DNA of 64,000 nucleotides from Gnetum montanum (lineage: Eukaryota > Streptophyta > Gnetopsida > Gnetales > Gnetaceae): positions 690,009 to 754,008 of the forward strand of contig MNCI01010828.1 in the NCBI GenBank assembly GCA_015680685.1. Direction: 5' to 3'. Each line of letters starts with the position of its first letter. Positions within the stretch are counted from its first letter, which is position 1. Below, piece after piece: positions 47,423-59,960 of the stretch. A program made the translations under genes and the position numbers. The notes beneath the pieces are model-generated. The model did not search any database, had not been told where the DNA came from, and worked only from the letters and a program-made list of their open reading frames with translations.

Positions 47423-48321
47423 TGATGAGCAGTGAGGTACCCCTACACCCAACCATATGAATCACAAAGCGTTCACATGCAATCCGGTTGAATTCTATGG
47501 ACTTTATAGTTTCTAGTCCATTGGTCTTCTAGGAAGTGGATCTTGTCCTAAGGCCATTTGTTGTCTTCCCAATTACACTTGTGACATACAAAGATATGAT
47601 TAAGTGTAATCAAGGCATATGATTTCATTTTATGTCTTATGTTCTTTGGTGCTTGGGAAGAGAGAGAGATAAAGTAATTTAATGATTAATCTAAATTAAC
47701 TACCTAACTAGTCTCAAAATAGTCCTAACATAAGCATTTGGTCCCACTTTCTGTACACATCTTGAATCCATGTATCTAGCACTAGGTTACCAAGTGCTAT
47801 GCTACTAGGTACACCAAGCAATAATGCTATTGGGATTACCAAGCGAATACATGGTACGCTCGAAGCAGTCATACTTATGTATTTAATTTATCTAGCTTAT
47901 GTTGCTTAATTAGCTTAATTATTGGAAAACATTAAATAAACAACTAAAAGCATTGAATGTATGAATAAACATCTAAACTATCCAGAATGTTGCAAGGCTT
48001 ATCAAGAAGCCCATCTTTATTACTGTACACACTATCATGCTCATGTACAACAATGCTCGAATAAAGATTCGTACACTTAATGAATCTTGTTGTAGGCACT
48101 TGGAAAAATATTTTAACTTTCAAATGGAAAAAACTGCAAGAGCTTTGCTACACTATGACTGACTAATGCCATAAATGTGGTTGGTGACTATGTATTTACA
48201 AACAAGAATAGACCTTGCATTGACAGGGTCTAGTCGATGCATGAAACGATGCATCGACGAGGCCCAGTTGATGGGGCCTAGTAAACTAGGCCCAATCAAA
48301 GTAGCCACCTATGACTCATCA
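47423..48321 (-). mobile_element. Ty3 solo LTR nested in the Copia-like element
   Basis: Starts TGATGAGCAGTGAGGTACC and ends GACTCATCA, related to the LTRs at 8030, 16609, 59164 and 63564. Flanked by exact ataag duplications (47418-47422 and 48322-48326). A solo LTR arises by recombination between the two LTRs of an inserted element. Orientation is the same as the first Ty3 element. Confidence 0.92.
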
Positions 48322-48727
48322 ATAAGTATAACCAATAGTGTAGAGAAATGCTCTTAGAATGGAATTCTAAGATAAAGATGCATTAAAAAAGTAAGTACAG
48401 TAAAGTATAAAAATTGTGAATTGACTCTAACAAGTAAAGTCAATATAAAAATTAATGAAATATGATGGTGAACAATATTTCTTTTCTAAAAAGATGTTGT
48501 AACTCATTTTGATCATTATCAAATAATTCTTGACATACAAAGGAAATGACTAGAGATCTCAAGGGTGATTATCTTCTTCAAAATATATTATAACATAATC
48601 AAAGTGTAAACCATAGAAAAGAAACCTATGCTCTTATGAATAATTTAGAATTAAATTATTTTATCATCTAACAAAAGAGGCTACAAATAGATTTAATACA
48701 AACAATAAGATGAATAATAATCATTAA

Positions 48728-50920
48728 TTAATAAAGACATCTATATTTACATGCATAATATTTTAAAAAATATTTGTTGATGATTTTGACTATGACTCTG
48801 TAGCAGAGTCCTTCATCGTGGACTCTTTTAGAACCATAGGAACATTTAAAGGTGGTAGTTGAACATCTTGAGATGGCTCTTCTAGTCTTAGGCTTAGTAG
48901 ACTTCTTCAATACATTTGCTAGAACTTCAATAAAGATGGCCAAAAGTAATAGTAGCATTACGATAAACTTGGGATATATCTCATAACCTTTTCCTAAAGC
49001 AAATTTCAAAAACTTTTTTTAATGATCTATGAAGCTATTAGCAACAAATTATTTCTTTAAACTACTTATCCTATTTTTTAGTTTCCTTCTCTAAATGTTG
49101 AAGATCTTTGATAGTTTATTCTTTTGCACGTTGAGATCCTTTACATGTTTTTGGATATTGTTAATCATCTCTTGAAGTATAGAGATTTTATTGTGCATTA
49201 TTCACTTATCATCATCTAACTCCATGTTCTGCACCATAAACTCTTCTAGTCTTCTTATAAGTTCTGCATCAATGCTAAAATCCATGGTGTTCCTTATTTG
49301 TTTATGTAGCTAGTTCTTATGACTATTTCCTTGCTAACTTTAATGCATCCTCAAGCTCTTCCTTGTACTTTAAAAATTATTTGACATATATTTTTCTTCA
49401 TAGGCAAATATTACATCTTTATTTAACATCTTATTTTATACCAAAGTTGTATCAAATACTACTTTATTATTCCTCAATATCACAGCATAGGCTTAAGCCT
49501 TGAATTAATATTTCACTATAGTGTAATTCATATATATTAAATCTTACAATGAATTATTACTTATTGCAATAGTATTTTTCTTCAAGAGTCGGTTGAGATC
49601 CTTATTTACCATGAATCTGATTACTATTGACAAGTAATATGTGTTTAGACTTTTAAAATCTTTCTAGGAAACCTTAGTATATAATGTTATCTCCATGAGA
49701 CTCTTCTCTACTAATGCTTTGAAGAAGTTAATTATTGAATGTAGGTGTACAACCTTATTTTTAAAGCTACGATGTTGCAACACCACACATATTGTGGATG
49801 GTAACAAGTAGTTTAATTCCACCTTGCCTCTTTTTTCAAATTGTACATTAGTAGGCTACTCTATTTTTGGAATCTTCATGATTGTCTACTTAGCCTTGGA
49901 GAAGGCTTAAAGAAACAATTGTAAAATCAAGTCCTTGTTCTTACACTCTACCACCATAATAAAATCCATTACACTATAATTAATAAATGTCTTAACAAAG
50001 GTAGGAAGAAGGTGGAACTAAAAGATGTAAGAAATAGACATTGTGTAGTATAATAATAACTACTCCTTCATCTCCATCTTCAAAATTAATGGTCAGTCTA
50101 CATGGCTTACTTCTTTCACTACAACATAAAGTAGACACAAGAGAGATCAAGAGATTACATTTTTTCCATTCTTGATAGTAATATGATAGGAAATGATATT
50201 TGCCAAACAAGAGCCTAACATGTTTAATTATGAGATTAAAATTATCACAGTGGTGACTATGCAAGCTTTTTCCCACTCATTATTATTGATAAAATACTCT
50301 AATAACTAATGTCTAGAAAACATTACCTCTTTTAAGGTATACTATATCTTCATCATCTAAAGACAAAGCTTCATGAATCTTTTCTAGAGTCTAGAAAATT
50401 GTTGGTCTTTTTGGATTAATATAAAAGCCAGTATTATAGGTTCTAATAAAGTTCTCTACCACTACGTCATTCATCAACACCACAAACTTTATAAAAGGTA
50501 CTAAACTAAACCTATTTAGTTATACATCATGTCCTTGGTTAACTAACTCCATGACTAATGTTAAATCATAGTAATGATATTGAACACTGATTTTAAGGCC
50601 ACATATCTAATGTAGTCAATAGTAGGTTAAGATTTCTTATTTTATGGATTATTGCCTCATAATATGAGGTCATTGCAAAATGTAGTTTGACTTTCATCAT
50701 GGTGGCTTAGAATTGGAGGATTGAGGATTACCATGGTGGCTATGTGGTTATGGTGTTGTTAGTGGTAAAGGTGATCTTATTTCACTCTTAGTATGTTTTG
50801 ACATTGTTGATGATTAGGTGCACCAGTTATGCTTTCTCCTTTATGACTCCCATGCCTATCCATGACCGCTAGCACTGCGAACCATTTTGACAAAGAGTTG
50901 ATTTAAAAATTATAAAAAGC
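48728..50920 (-). pseudogene. Unrecognised coding relic inside the Copia-like element
   Basis: Minus-strand fragments read as protein with scattered stops: KRPTIF*TLEKIHEALSL then DDEDIVYLKRGNVF (50.3-50.43 kb), LLPTFVKTFINYSVMDFIMV (49.95-50.0 kb), NTYYLSIVIRFMVNKDLNR (about 49.6 kb), MDFSIDAELIRRLEEFMVQN (49.23-49.29 kb), a coiled-coil-like stretch (49.05-49.2 kb), and finally a hydrophobic KFIVMLLLLLAIFIEVL segment (about 48.93 kb), ending near 48,728. Several stops sit at likely Gln or Arg codons. No retroviral domain is seen. It is in sense with the element, so it may be its own protein or a captured gene. Frames were pieced together by eye. Confidence 0.45.
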
Positions 50921-51339
50921 TAGGGCTTTTGTGAAATGCAAAAAAATTTATGCATATTTATTTCAATTCATTATGTACAATTCTCCTACATTTAAATTGA
51001 TTAAAAACATAAAACATCAATTGATTAAACAAGAAAAAAATAAAATCATGAAATATTCTTTTCTTTATGATTTCAATAGAATACCATGAGATTTTTATTG
51101 CAAATTAGAAAATGATACTTACAAGATAAAAATGAAAGTGCAATGTAAGCTAAAATGCAAGGTATTAAATAGAAAGTTTATTGTTACTTTGTTGTCTCTA
51201 TCTATAGTTTTTGCTATTTGATTACAAGATGAAAAATGAAATTCAATAATTAATTTTTATATTTACCATTGCATGTAATGCGTCTAACTACTACTATACT
51301 GTGAGCACTTCACGACGGTAATTTGAAAGTCATCAAGTC

Positions 51340-51354
51340 CTTGCTATGATACCA
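51340..51354 (-). other. Primer-binding site of the Copia-like element
   Basis: The minus strand reads TGGTATCATAGCAAG immediately inside the right LTR, the initiator-Met type with one mismatch in the core. Confidence 0.85.
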
Positions 51355-51837
51355 TGTTGAATTTTTATGATGTTAATCATCAAGGTTGAGATATAAAAGA
51401 AATGATTTGCTAACTAATAAAATTAAAATAAATGTGCACCATTTGATATAATAAATTCATGGTATTATATGCATTAAACCTAAAAACATAAATAAAAAAA
51501 GTAACAAAGAAAAATAAAGTAATCAAATATCCTTTTCATAGAATCTATATTGAGCTCTACATTATATTATAGATTATTTTTTTGTACTCTACTATAAATA
51601 TTGAGAAGACCAAGTTCATCACTTATATAGTTATAAGGAAACAATTACACCTAGTAAACAAACATACATAATGAATAGTTATTATTTGTTAAGAGATTTG
51701 ATTATACATAATTAACTTGAAGATAATAAAAAACACCATAGATAATGTTGTACACTATGACAATGTATACACAATGTGACTAACTATAGACACCAACTAG
51801 CATGTTAAGCTTGCTAGAACATATCAAATCTTTAACA
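51355..51837 (-). repeat. 5' LTR of the Copia-like element
   Basis: 483 bp, starts TGTTGAATTTTTATG and ends CTTTAACA on the plus strand. The primer site abuts it. Confidence 0.85.
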
Positions 51838-54800
51838 CTTGTTTTCTATTATCATACCATCTCCTGCCACATTGAACTTTATTCCTCTTTTACTTGCAAT
51901 CAAGGAGACAATAGTTGGAGGCAAAGCCTCATTCCAAATCATAGTTATAAAGATATTAAAAGGAACTATTATTTTTCTTTTTTATTTAATTTAAATCTCT
52001 AAGAAGCATCACTTAGTTTTGGAGGATCTTCTCAAGTTAATCACTATTCTTGTAGACATCTAGCCTCATGCTCAAGTAATTTCATTTACGCTCAACTAAT
52101 AGAGGTGTTACACAATCCCAAGGATCTAGATTTAACCTTTATTTACTAATTCAAAATAAATCCATAAAATAAATAAAAATTATTAATTATAAGCATAACT
52201 ACAACAGAGCAATATGGTGCAACAACATTTTAGATTGGTGTCATACAAAATTAAATTAAATTTAATAGAGAAAAATAGAGATTTGCATAGCTCCAAAAAT
52301 GTAAATGTTGAAAAATATCACTAATTAAATCCTAAAATAGTACAGAAAATAATGATTCCAACAATACTTGTTTTGCCTCAATTGGACATCTAGAGATAAA
52401 GATATTCAAGTTTAAAATTTATCAATTGATTAATACAATTAAAAATAATAATTAAATAAAATATAAGTATACAATAAATAATATTAAATTTTCTTGAACA
52501 TATAGTGCATGCTAGAATGAAAAAGATTCCTTGTAATCTCATAGTCCAAATGACACAAAAGACAGTTTTATATCTAACATACTTTATTATTTATTTACAA
52601 AAATAGGTACATGGCTAAGTAGCCTAAAAGTGTACAAGGTTTCTATTTTACAAAAATAAAAAATACTCAAAAATCATTTTTAGGTGTAAAGGATCTATCC
52701 TGTATAGAATTGATCCATCTTTCATTACATGTCTTTCTTCTGGTGTTTCGATGGCCACTTTGGGTACTATGCATCAAAATGCACGAGTCAGGATCCCTTA
52801 AATAAGAAAGATTATTTTATTTCCCACTTCATTTAGCATAAAGGTTAGGACCAAAAATCTAAGGTATGGGCTAGGTTAAGGTTCAAATTAAATATACATA
52901 AACATTTCTAGGTTTAGAAATGTTATAAATGTTTCAAAAATCCAAAGAATATATATTTTAATTATTTAATTCTTTAATGTCCAAAGACATCATATGTTTG
53001 TTAAACAAAATTTATAGAATGTATATTTTAACCAGGAATCTCTGAAAGCTAGGTCTTGGTTACCCTCACTACTAAAGGGACTCACTAATAGCTCTTGGAA
53101 TAGCCTAACTACTATTATCATATTAGCCTCATGACCTGAAACAAGTTACTCATGGCTAGGTCTTGGCAATAGCCTCACTACTAACATCCCCAGTGATTGA
53201 GGCACATGTATCATCAGAAGGATATGTCTTGACTATGCCTCATCGCAGACTCAACTACTTAGTGCTATGGTCTCAGCTAAATCCATAGCCTCACATGAAC
53301 TTATGAATCAAAATCTAGGGTAGGAAATTCATTCAACAATCTTTGTTTTCATGGGACAGGTCCCACTAAGGAATACTCCACTACTACATGTAGATGGAAT
53401 CATCTAACATATTCATTGTTCCCACTACCAAATGAGTAAAATTTGTTACATAAATATTATTATTTTATTCCAAAATCCAAAAGATTTCCCAAAATGGCCA
53501 AAAATCCATAAAAGCTCAAATTCCACAAAATTCTCACAAAATCATGTTTATATCATGGGTTGATCCAAAATAATCATAAAGTATTTAAAAAACAAGTTGA
53601 GCAAAGTTTTCATAGAATTTAAAATTTCACCCAAAAGACATAATATGTCCTGAATTTAATTAAAATATCAATTTCCATATGCTATCGAGTCTAAATGGTG
53701 AAAATTTGGGTAGAATCTTAGTAGAATAATTAATATTGTAAAAGAACAATAAAAACTATAAAGCAGAAAGGAAGCAAGCAAGGTCCATAGCAAAATAGGA
53801 TAGCTAAAAAAACATAAAATAATCTTTCTCATAGAATCCACAATACAATAGGGTAGCCACATGAAAAAAAACTAAAATAGTCTTTTTTATTCACTAAGAT
53901 GCCCAAAATCAACCTTTTACTTTGCTTTGATCTATCATGTTAGAAACCCTCTTATGATACCAAACAAGTTGTACCGAAGGCCATGATCTATTTTTAAGTG
54001 AAGGAATTGCATGCAACATGACATCTAGGCTTGGTACATGATTAACAATGAAAGAAATAGGCCTCAACCAGAAAGAAACTAGGTTGAAATGGTTTAGAAA
54101 TTAAGAAACTATGTAATAAATGGTTTCAATTTTAGAAAACATTATGCATAGGGGAGTAAGACAGTAGGAAAAAGAAAAATTAGAGGAAGGCAATTAAGAA
54201 AAGTTATTATTATATGCATAATATGCATATGTTAGATGCTACGCTTAATATTTTTTCTTGCATGTGAAGTGCATAACATAAATGAATTTAATTATTCTAT
54301 GTTTATTCTTTTTTCTACATAAACAATTTTCATAAGTTCCTTTCCTTATTTTTCTCTTTCCATTCATACTCTCACATTTAAACACCCATAACATGCACAT
54401 TGGGACTCTAAATCAAGTTTCATTTGAACCCATGAGATTTTTAACAAGTGCTCTACCTAATTGCATCTTGAAATGTCATTGAGGCATGACTTATTATGGT
54501 TTCCTAGTTCAAATACTGAAACTTTTATGGTATCTTAGCAAACTAGAAAATATAATATCTTGAGAACTGTAACTCTGATTGTAGTAAATCAAGTATCAAA
54601 ACTTACATTTTCAAATGTCCAAGACTCATTGGCATGGTCAGATTCTAAGGAGGACATCATCCTAAGGTGCTTCCATAAAAAGCTAATTTATGCAATATTT
54701 AATTATAATTAAAAGGAGGATCCTAGTTTAATGACAAAAGATAAGAAAGAATATGTTTTGGGTAGGATTAGGGTTTAAAATTGCTCCATGAACAAAGTAT

Positions 54801-56343
54801 TATATAATCACATATGTATAATAAAATAAAATGATGCATAATTAAATGTGCATAATAAAGGATAAATGTGCATAATAAAGATTGAATTTACATAAATAAT
54901 AAAATATGCATAGCCAAATAATTGTAAAGACATAATAATTGATAAAAGGAAAAAAATTCTTGGGGGTAATTAGATTTTAATATTTAATCATACAATATTT
55001 AGAAGATATATGACTAAGCTTAAATAGTGGTGAAATAAAGGATAGAAAATTTCAACAAAATATCCTAACAGGAATGCATTCACTCATGTAAGAAACTAAC
55101 AACAACAAAAAAAGTAATAATTCATTTGATAATATTAAAGAATTAATCATATGCATTAAATTAAATAATTAAATTAATGTAAATTTCTAGGTTATAACAT
55201 CAACACTCCAAAGTAGGTGGTAGATTGCTTGATTTTCAAAGGAGAAAACATAAAAAATTCATCCTATCATAGGTGCAATATGTTAGCTTTTGAATTACAT
55301 CATCATACAAGTAAGAAATAAGATGTTTCTACGTTTAGTACATGTTGATGATATAGCTAGAACTAGCATCATTTCATGGTTCATCATCAAGTATCTTAGC
55401 CTCAAAAAATAGATCACATATTCTAACTATAACTCTTCTTTGATCTTGTTTAGTAGTGATAGAGTTGAGCTCTTAGGAGAAAATAAGTTATCATTTTTAG
55501 TAGAAAGTTGCATCACATATGAGGTATTTTTTGTAGTCATTAGGGACTCATCAAGTATAAATGTTGTCATAGGGAGACCTTAGTTAGCCTATCACTATGT
55601 TGTCTCTTCCTCTATACATCAGGAAGGTCAATTCCCTTGTAAGAATAAAGAGGTAATGATTCACATGGATTCCAATATCTCTACTATTTATCATCTTTAT
55701 GTTGTAGGAGAATCTAGTCTAGGATCCCAACCAACATAGATAGAATAGATCTCTGTTGAATCACAAATTAAAGAGCTTGAAACTAGCATTCATTGGTCTT
55801 CTAGCACATATGATTTTGTAGACTTTAGATCCAATGAATTGAACATAGTGGAATCAATCAAATGTACAAAGTATTCTACTAGAGCGTAGACTAGAAAAGT
55901 CATCACTTAAACATAGCCTTCATAACAATTCTATCCCAATCTTTCTTCATTTATCTTTTCCTTTGTTTACCCTTTTTTTAGAACTTGCATATGTTTTCTA
56001 TTTTTACTTGGTAATGTTATTTATTTTAATTTACATATTTATAATATTGTATTACTTTTTATAGCTTAGTTTTCTTTATTGTCAATATGTAACACTTAGT
56101 ACCTTTTATGTATGTCTATATTTTTTCATGTTAATGTTTATTTTTATCAGATTCATTTCTTTTGCACTAGAAAAATCAAAAACCATATAAACACATAAAA
56201 CTTCAAAATCTATAAAGAATAACTAGTTTTTGTACCATATCAAAATGTCAATACAATCTTCATCAAAGTACATTCCATTAACAATAATACATAGCATGCA
56301 AAAAATAAAATATAAAAATATAAAAAGGGAGCCTTGTCTCAAC
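51838..56343. other. Internal AT-rich region of the large element
   Basis: No recognisable domain. A second minus-strand initiator-Met-like primer word (TGGTATCATAAGAGG) is at 53948-53962, hinting at another decayed LTR element around 52-54 kb, but no LTR pair was found. Confidence 0.4.
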
Positions 56344-58114
56344 CTAACATCTAGCTTTGTCCATCATTTCCACTTGGAATTTCATTATAAGAAGGAAAAA
56401 TATTTCCAATAACTTATCTCTTAAATCTTTCTCACTACTACCAGAACCTCTGGGAGCATTCACACCTATATAAAACAAAACCAAAATAAAATGTAAAAAT
56501 TATAAAAATCCACAAAAATACCCAAAATAATAAGAATTAAAATTATAAAGATAATAAGATTACCAAAAATCAACAAAAGTAAAAATGAAATCGAAATAGA
56601 AGGTTTTTCTCTTACATGTAGTAGTGCCAGTAGAACCAACATCATCTTCATCATATCCAATTATTGCTCCCATCTTTGAGGCCTTATAACTTAAAACATA
56701 AAATAATTTCTAACTAATTTCTTTAGGTAAGAGGAATGGCTAGTCCAAATCCTCTATAGATGCATCTAATACGTCTAACACAATAGGGTTGTTCATGCTA
56801 GATTTCCTCTCTTTCCTACTACTCTCCTCTTCTATAGTAGCCCTGGGGCCTATGCTATTTTTGCCTTGCTCTTCATCATCATACATACTTAAAAATATTT
56901 TAATATGTCACTAAACCTCTTCTTCTTAATGAACATATCTCTAATCTTTCTTGCTATTTTTTCCCTAAGATGTTTCATAAGAAGAAAATTTTTATTCTTA
57001 AAAAATAACTTATTTCTTCTATAATGCTTTTTCCAAATTTCCTACGTAAAGAAACTATGTCTCAACTTCATATTCAAGGTCTTCATGCACAACAACTTGT
57101 GCTATGGAATAGTATGGACAACCATCATGGTGTTCAAAGAATCCCTCAAATGCTAATAAGAGGAAGCTCTCGGATTGTGATGTACCATTGTACTCCCATG
57201 GAGATTAGCCTCTAGGTTATATATCTTTTCCTCTAAATATATAATTTTAGAGCCCATATTCTCCTTTTTTTTCTTTGGTCACTAACAATTCCATTGTAAG
57301 GTCCACTGTTGCATTGGACTATCTCCTTGCAAGATAAGCCATATTTATATCATACCATGTGATAACATTCAACCTTTCGTTCACTACTAGTTCATCATGT
57401 AGGAGAGGTTGCAAAGTAGGATCTGCAATAAACACTTTTCCTTAATTTGCTAAGATCTCAACATTTGTTAAAATAGCTAACTATTAACTCTCTAACTAAC
57501 AATAAAATTAGGAAATTCTAAAAACTAGCATATAAAATGTAAAGTATATAAAACATAAAAAGTAAGAATAATAATAATAAAAAAAGCAATACAAAATTTA
57601 CTTGTAGTAGAAATAGCCTTTAGCTTCTCCATAATACCATCAATCATGCTATAAAATAACTTTTTCTTATTGATATGCTTTCCAAACAACTACAAAAGAT
57701 ATGTATATACAAACAAAAAAATTAACAAAAATCCAAAAATAACAAAGAAGAATAAACATCCAAAATAAATAAAATAAAATAAATACAAATAAAAATTACT
57801 AACTTATCATAAGATAGTGGTCCCTTCTTCTTCAATTTACTCCACATCCATTTCATTGTAGCTTCATCTAATAGTTCATCCTCCTAGGATGACAACGTAA
57901 TGATCCTAGAAGAAGTTGGCATTCTATCCATATTAATTTCATCAAGTAAATGATCTACAAAAAAATCATTTTCTTAATTATATAAACACCATAAAATATA
58001 TTTCTAAAATACTAAGACATTTCAAGCCTTACCTCCATCTTTCAAATCAATGTCCAATGCTTCTCCAAATAGCTTCTATGTTAAGGCATCATTTTCTAGT
58101 CTCTCTGCAACTTT
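56344..58114 (-). pseudogene. Unrecognised multi-exon gene relic, antisense next to the right LTR
   Basis: Exons on the minus strand: 58114-58033 (donor gtaagg), 57954-57800 (acceptor ttttgtag, donor gtaatt), 57689-57602 (acceptor cttttgtag, donor gtaaat), about 57465 leftwards to 56616 (acceptor apparently damaged, donor gtaaga; small shifts possible), 56465-56344 (acceptor ctatatag), ending TAG. Junctions 1-2, 2-3 and 4-5 keep frame. Protein fragments include LFGEALDIDL, LDEINMDRMPTSSRIITLSS, WMWSKLKKKGPLSYDKL, ADPTLQPLLHDELVVNERLN, a coiled-coil-like KEKKENMGSKIIYLEEKIYN, and an acidic tail (YDEDDVGSTGTTT, NAPRGSGSSEKDLRDKLLE). Stops fall at likely Gln codons (SS*EDE, AN*GK). The 5' part is cut off exactly where the LTR begins. 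I do not recognise the family. Confidence 0.6.
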
Positions 58115-59154
58115 TGTAACAACTGAAAAATTCACTGCTAGAAAATCAAAGATCTTAATGTGGAACAATTTTGATCCCAAGATCCATTGGCCTTGAAAAG
58201 ATCCAAAGCACCTAAGTGGTCTTGCCAATCACTTTAGGACTTTAAAAGTCTATTACTAAGTGCTTAAACAAAAACTGAATGAAAGTGTATGAAATTTTGA
58301 TTTAGCATTGGACCAAGAATGGAGAAAGATGTATAAAATGTGCACAAAATATGACCAAAAAAACTATAAAAATTTGTATTAAAATACTTGTAAATAAATA
58401 GGTTCACATAGTACAAATGTATGAGCTTTAAAAGCCTGAAAATTAAGAAATGACTCTAAAATATAGTGCATGACACAAGATGGATTCTACACTATATTAG
58501 TATTGGTTTGTCTAGTTGATCTACATTGCAATGAATGTTGTTGAAAAAGGTTGCAAAATATTGTGGAATTTGCACTAATTTCTCCATTCTTCATTAAAAC
58601 TAGGTCTCTCTTTTTGCCAAAAAATGCTCTTCTGTATGTGTTAAAAAGATTTAACAAAAATTCCTCAAAATGGTGTAGAATCTAGTATAAATAGGCTTGA
58701 AATTTGTTGATTCTCTTTTGATTTATTTCTAGCAAATTTTTGGACATTCTATGTAATTTTTTTGATTCTTTTCATAGCCTAAATGTATAGCATATGAGGC
58801 ACCAATTTTTTTGACTTTTTGGGCCTAAGATGCCAGCATTTTGGCACTTTTCACAGCCCAAAATTGTACCATATGGGCCACTAGCATTTTTTGCTTTTGC
58901 TGCCAAATTTGGTAGCATATTTGGAATTTGGGCCCTCATACACAGGCATAATTGAAATTCATAGTGTTTGGGCTATAAATTTCACTTTACATATTAAAAT
59001 AATCCAAATATATTGCTAAAATAAAGCCATGGTGTAGAATTTCTGATGGGAAAATAAGGTAACTGTATCTACTTATGAATCCCTATAAAATTATGACACA
59101 AATTTTAGTTACCAAGCTTCTTATGCACCACATGAATTTTCTTTAGGTGTTTTA
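58115..59154 (+). repeat. Right LTR of the large element
   Basis: Starts TGTAACAACTGAAAAATTC, TATA box at 58686-58693, ends aggtgttt(t)a. A Ty3 solo LTR was inserted nine bases further right. Confidence 0.55.
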
Positions 59155-59163
59155 TTGGACCTT

Positions 59164-59953
59164 TGATGGGATGCGATATCATCCCTTGCGATATCACATA
59201 CGCGATATCGTATCTTCCCGTGTACGCGATATCGCAGTGCACCATCGTATCTATAAATAAGAGGTGGCTCTCCCTTGTTTCCTCATCCTAGGCTAGATAG
59301 TAGGGAAACTCTGGCAGATTGATCACTCCAAAGATAGAATATGTTCCATGTGCCCACAGTAGGAGTCCTAAAGTGAACGAATCTTTATTCGAGCAAACAT
59401 TGTACTTGAACACAAGTTTGTGTACGACAATAAAGACAAGCTTTCCGGATAAACCTTGTAGCACATGGAATAGGATTTTATTATTGTTATTTATTTCATG
59501 TTATTTACTATTTTCCTTCTCAACCCTTCTCTCCTAGTTAGGTGCCTCAGTACGACCACTTCAAGCACGTGTGTTACGCATGGTGATCCCAGCAATGATT
59601 AGCGTTTGGTAGCCACAGTTGCATCAGTTCAAGGTGTGTACGGTAAGTGGGAACAGATGCTGATGCTAGGTTAATTTAGACTTAGTTCATTAGTTAGAGT
59701 TAGTCATTAGTTTCTCAACCCTTCACCTTGTTAGCATAGGAGACATAAAACATAAAAATTATAAAAATCATATACCTCGGACTTACTTAACCATACACCA
59801 TGACAACTACAAGTAAGTTTGGGAAGACAACGAATAATTAACCCTAAGTGTTCCATGGGGCATGTAGGCACTTAGTCTATGGAGTTCGATCGGATTGTGC
59901 GTGCTACACTTGTATTCCTATGGTTGAGTGTAGGGGTATCTTGCCACTCATCA
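59164..59953 (+). mobile_element. Ty3 solo LTR
   Basis: Starts TGATGGGATGCGATATC and ends CCACTCATCA. It is the reverse complement in sense of the LTRs at 8030 and 16609 and is closely similar to 63564. TATA box tctataaataag near 59250. Flanks acctt (59159-59163) and ccctt (59954-59958) match at four of five bases, and no primer site follows, which supports a solo LTR and not a complete element. Confidence 0.85.
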
Positions 59954-59960
59954 CCCTTTT

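Larger units (their letters stand above)
46812..51837 (-). mobile_element. Nested Copia-like LTR element without recognisable pol
   Basis: LTRs 46812-47277 and 51355-51837 carry inverted ends TGTTGAA...TTTAACA. On the minus strand TGGTATCATAGCAAGG follows the right LTR directly, a tRNA-iMet primer site with one or two changes. A polypurine tract AAGCTTGAGGGATTG precedes the left LTR, so the element points left. Flanks cttct/cttgt match at four of five bases. These termini are Copia-like, but the 4-kb interior encodes an unrecognised protein and no protease, integrase or RT that I can see. The interior is interrupted by a Ty3 solo LTR (47423-48321). Confidence 0.8.
44729..59154 (+). mobile_element. 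Probable large LTR element (LARD-like) hosting nested insertions
   Basis: Diverged direct repeats 44729-45990 and 58115-59154 align over their length, share a TATA box (tagtataaataggct at 45206 and 58683) and end ...aggtgtttca / aggtgtttta. Ten bases after the left repeat, agtattagagcatacaagg (46002-46020) resembles a tRNA-iMet primer site (core tatcagagca with one change). This makes the left repeat a 5' LTR. The internal part has no gag-pol I can recognise; it holds a nested Copia-like element (46812-51837) and an antisense gene relic. No target duplication was found. Divergence is high, so this is an old insertion or possibly two separate LTRs. Confidence 0.55.
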
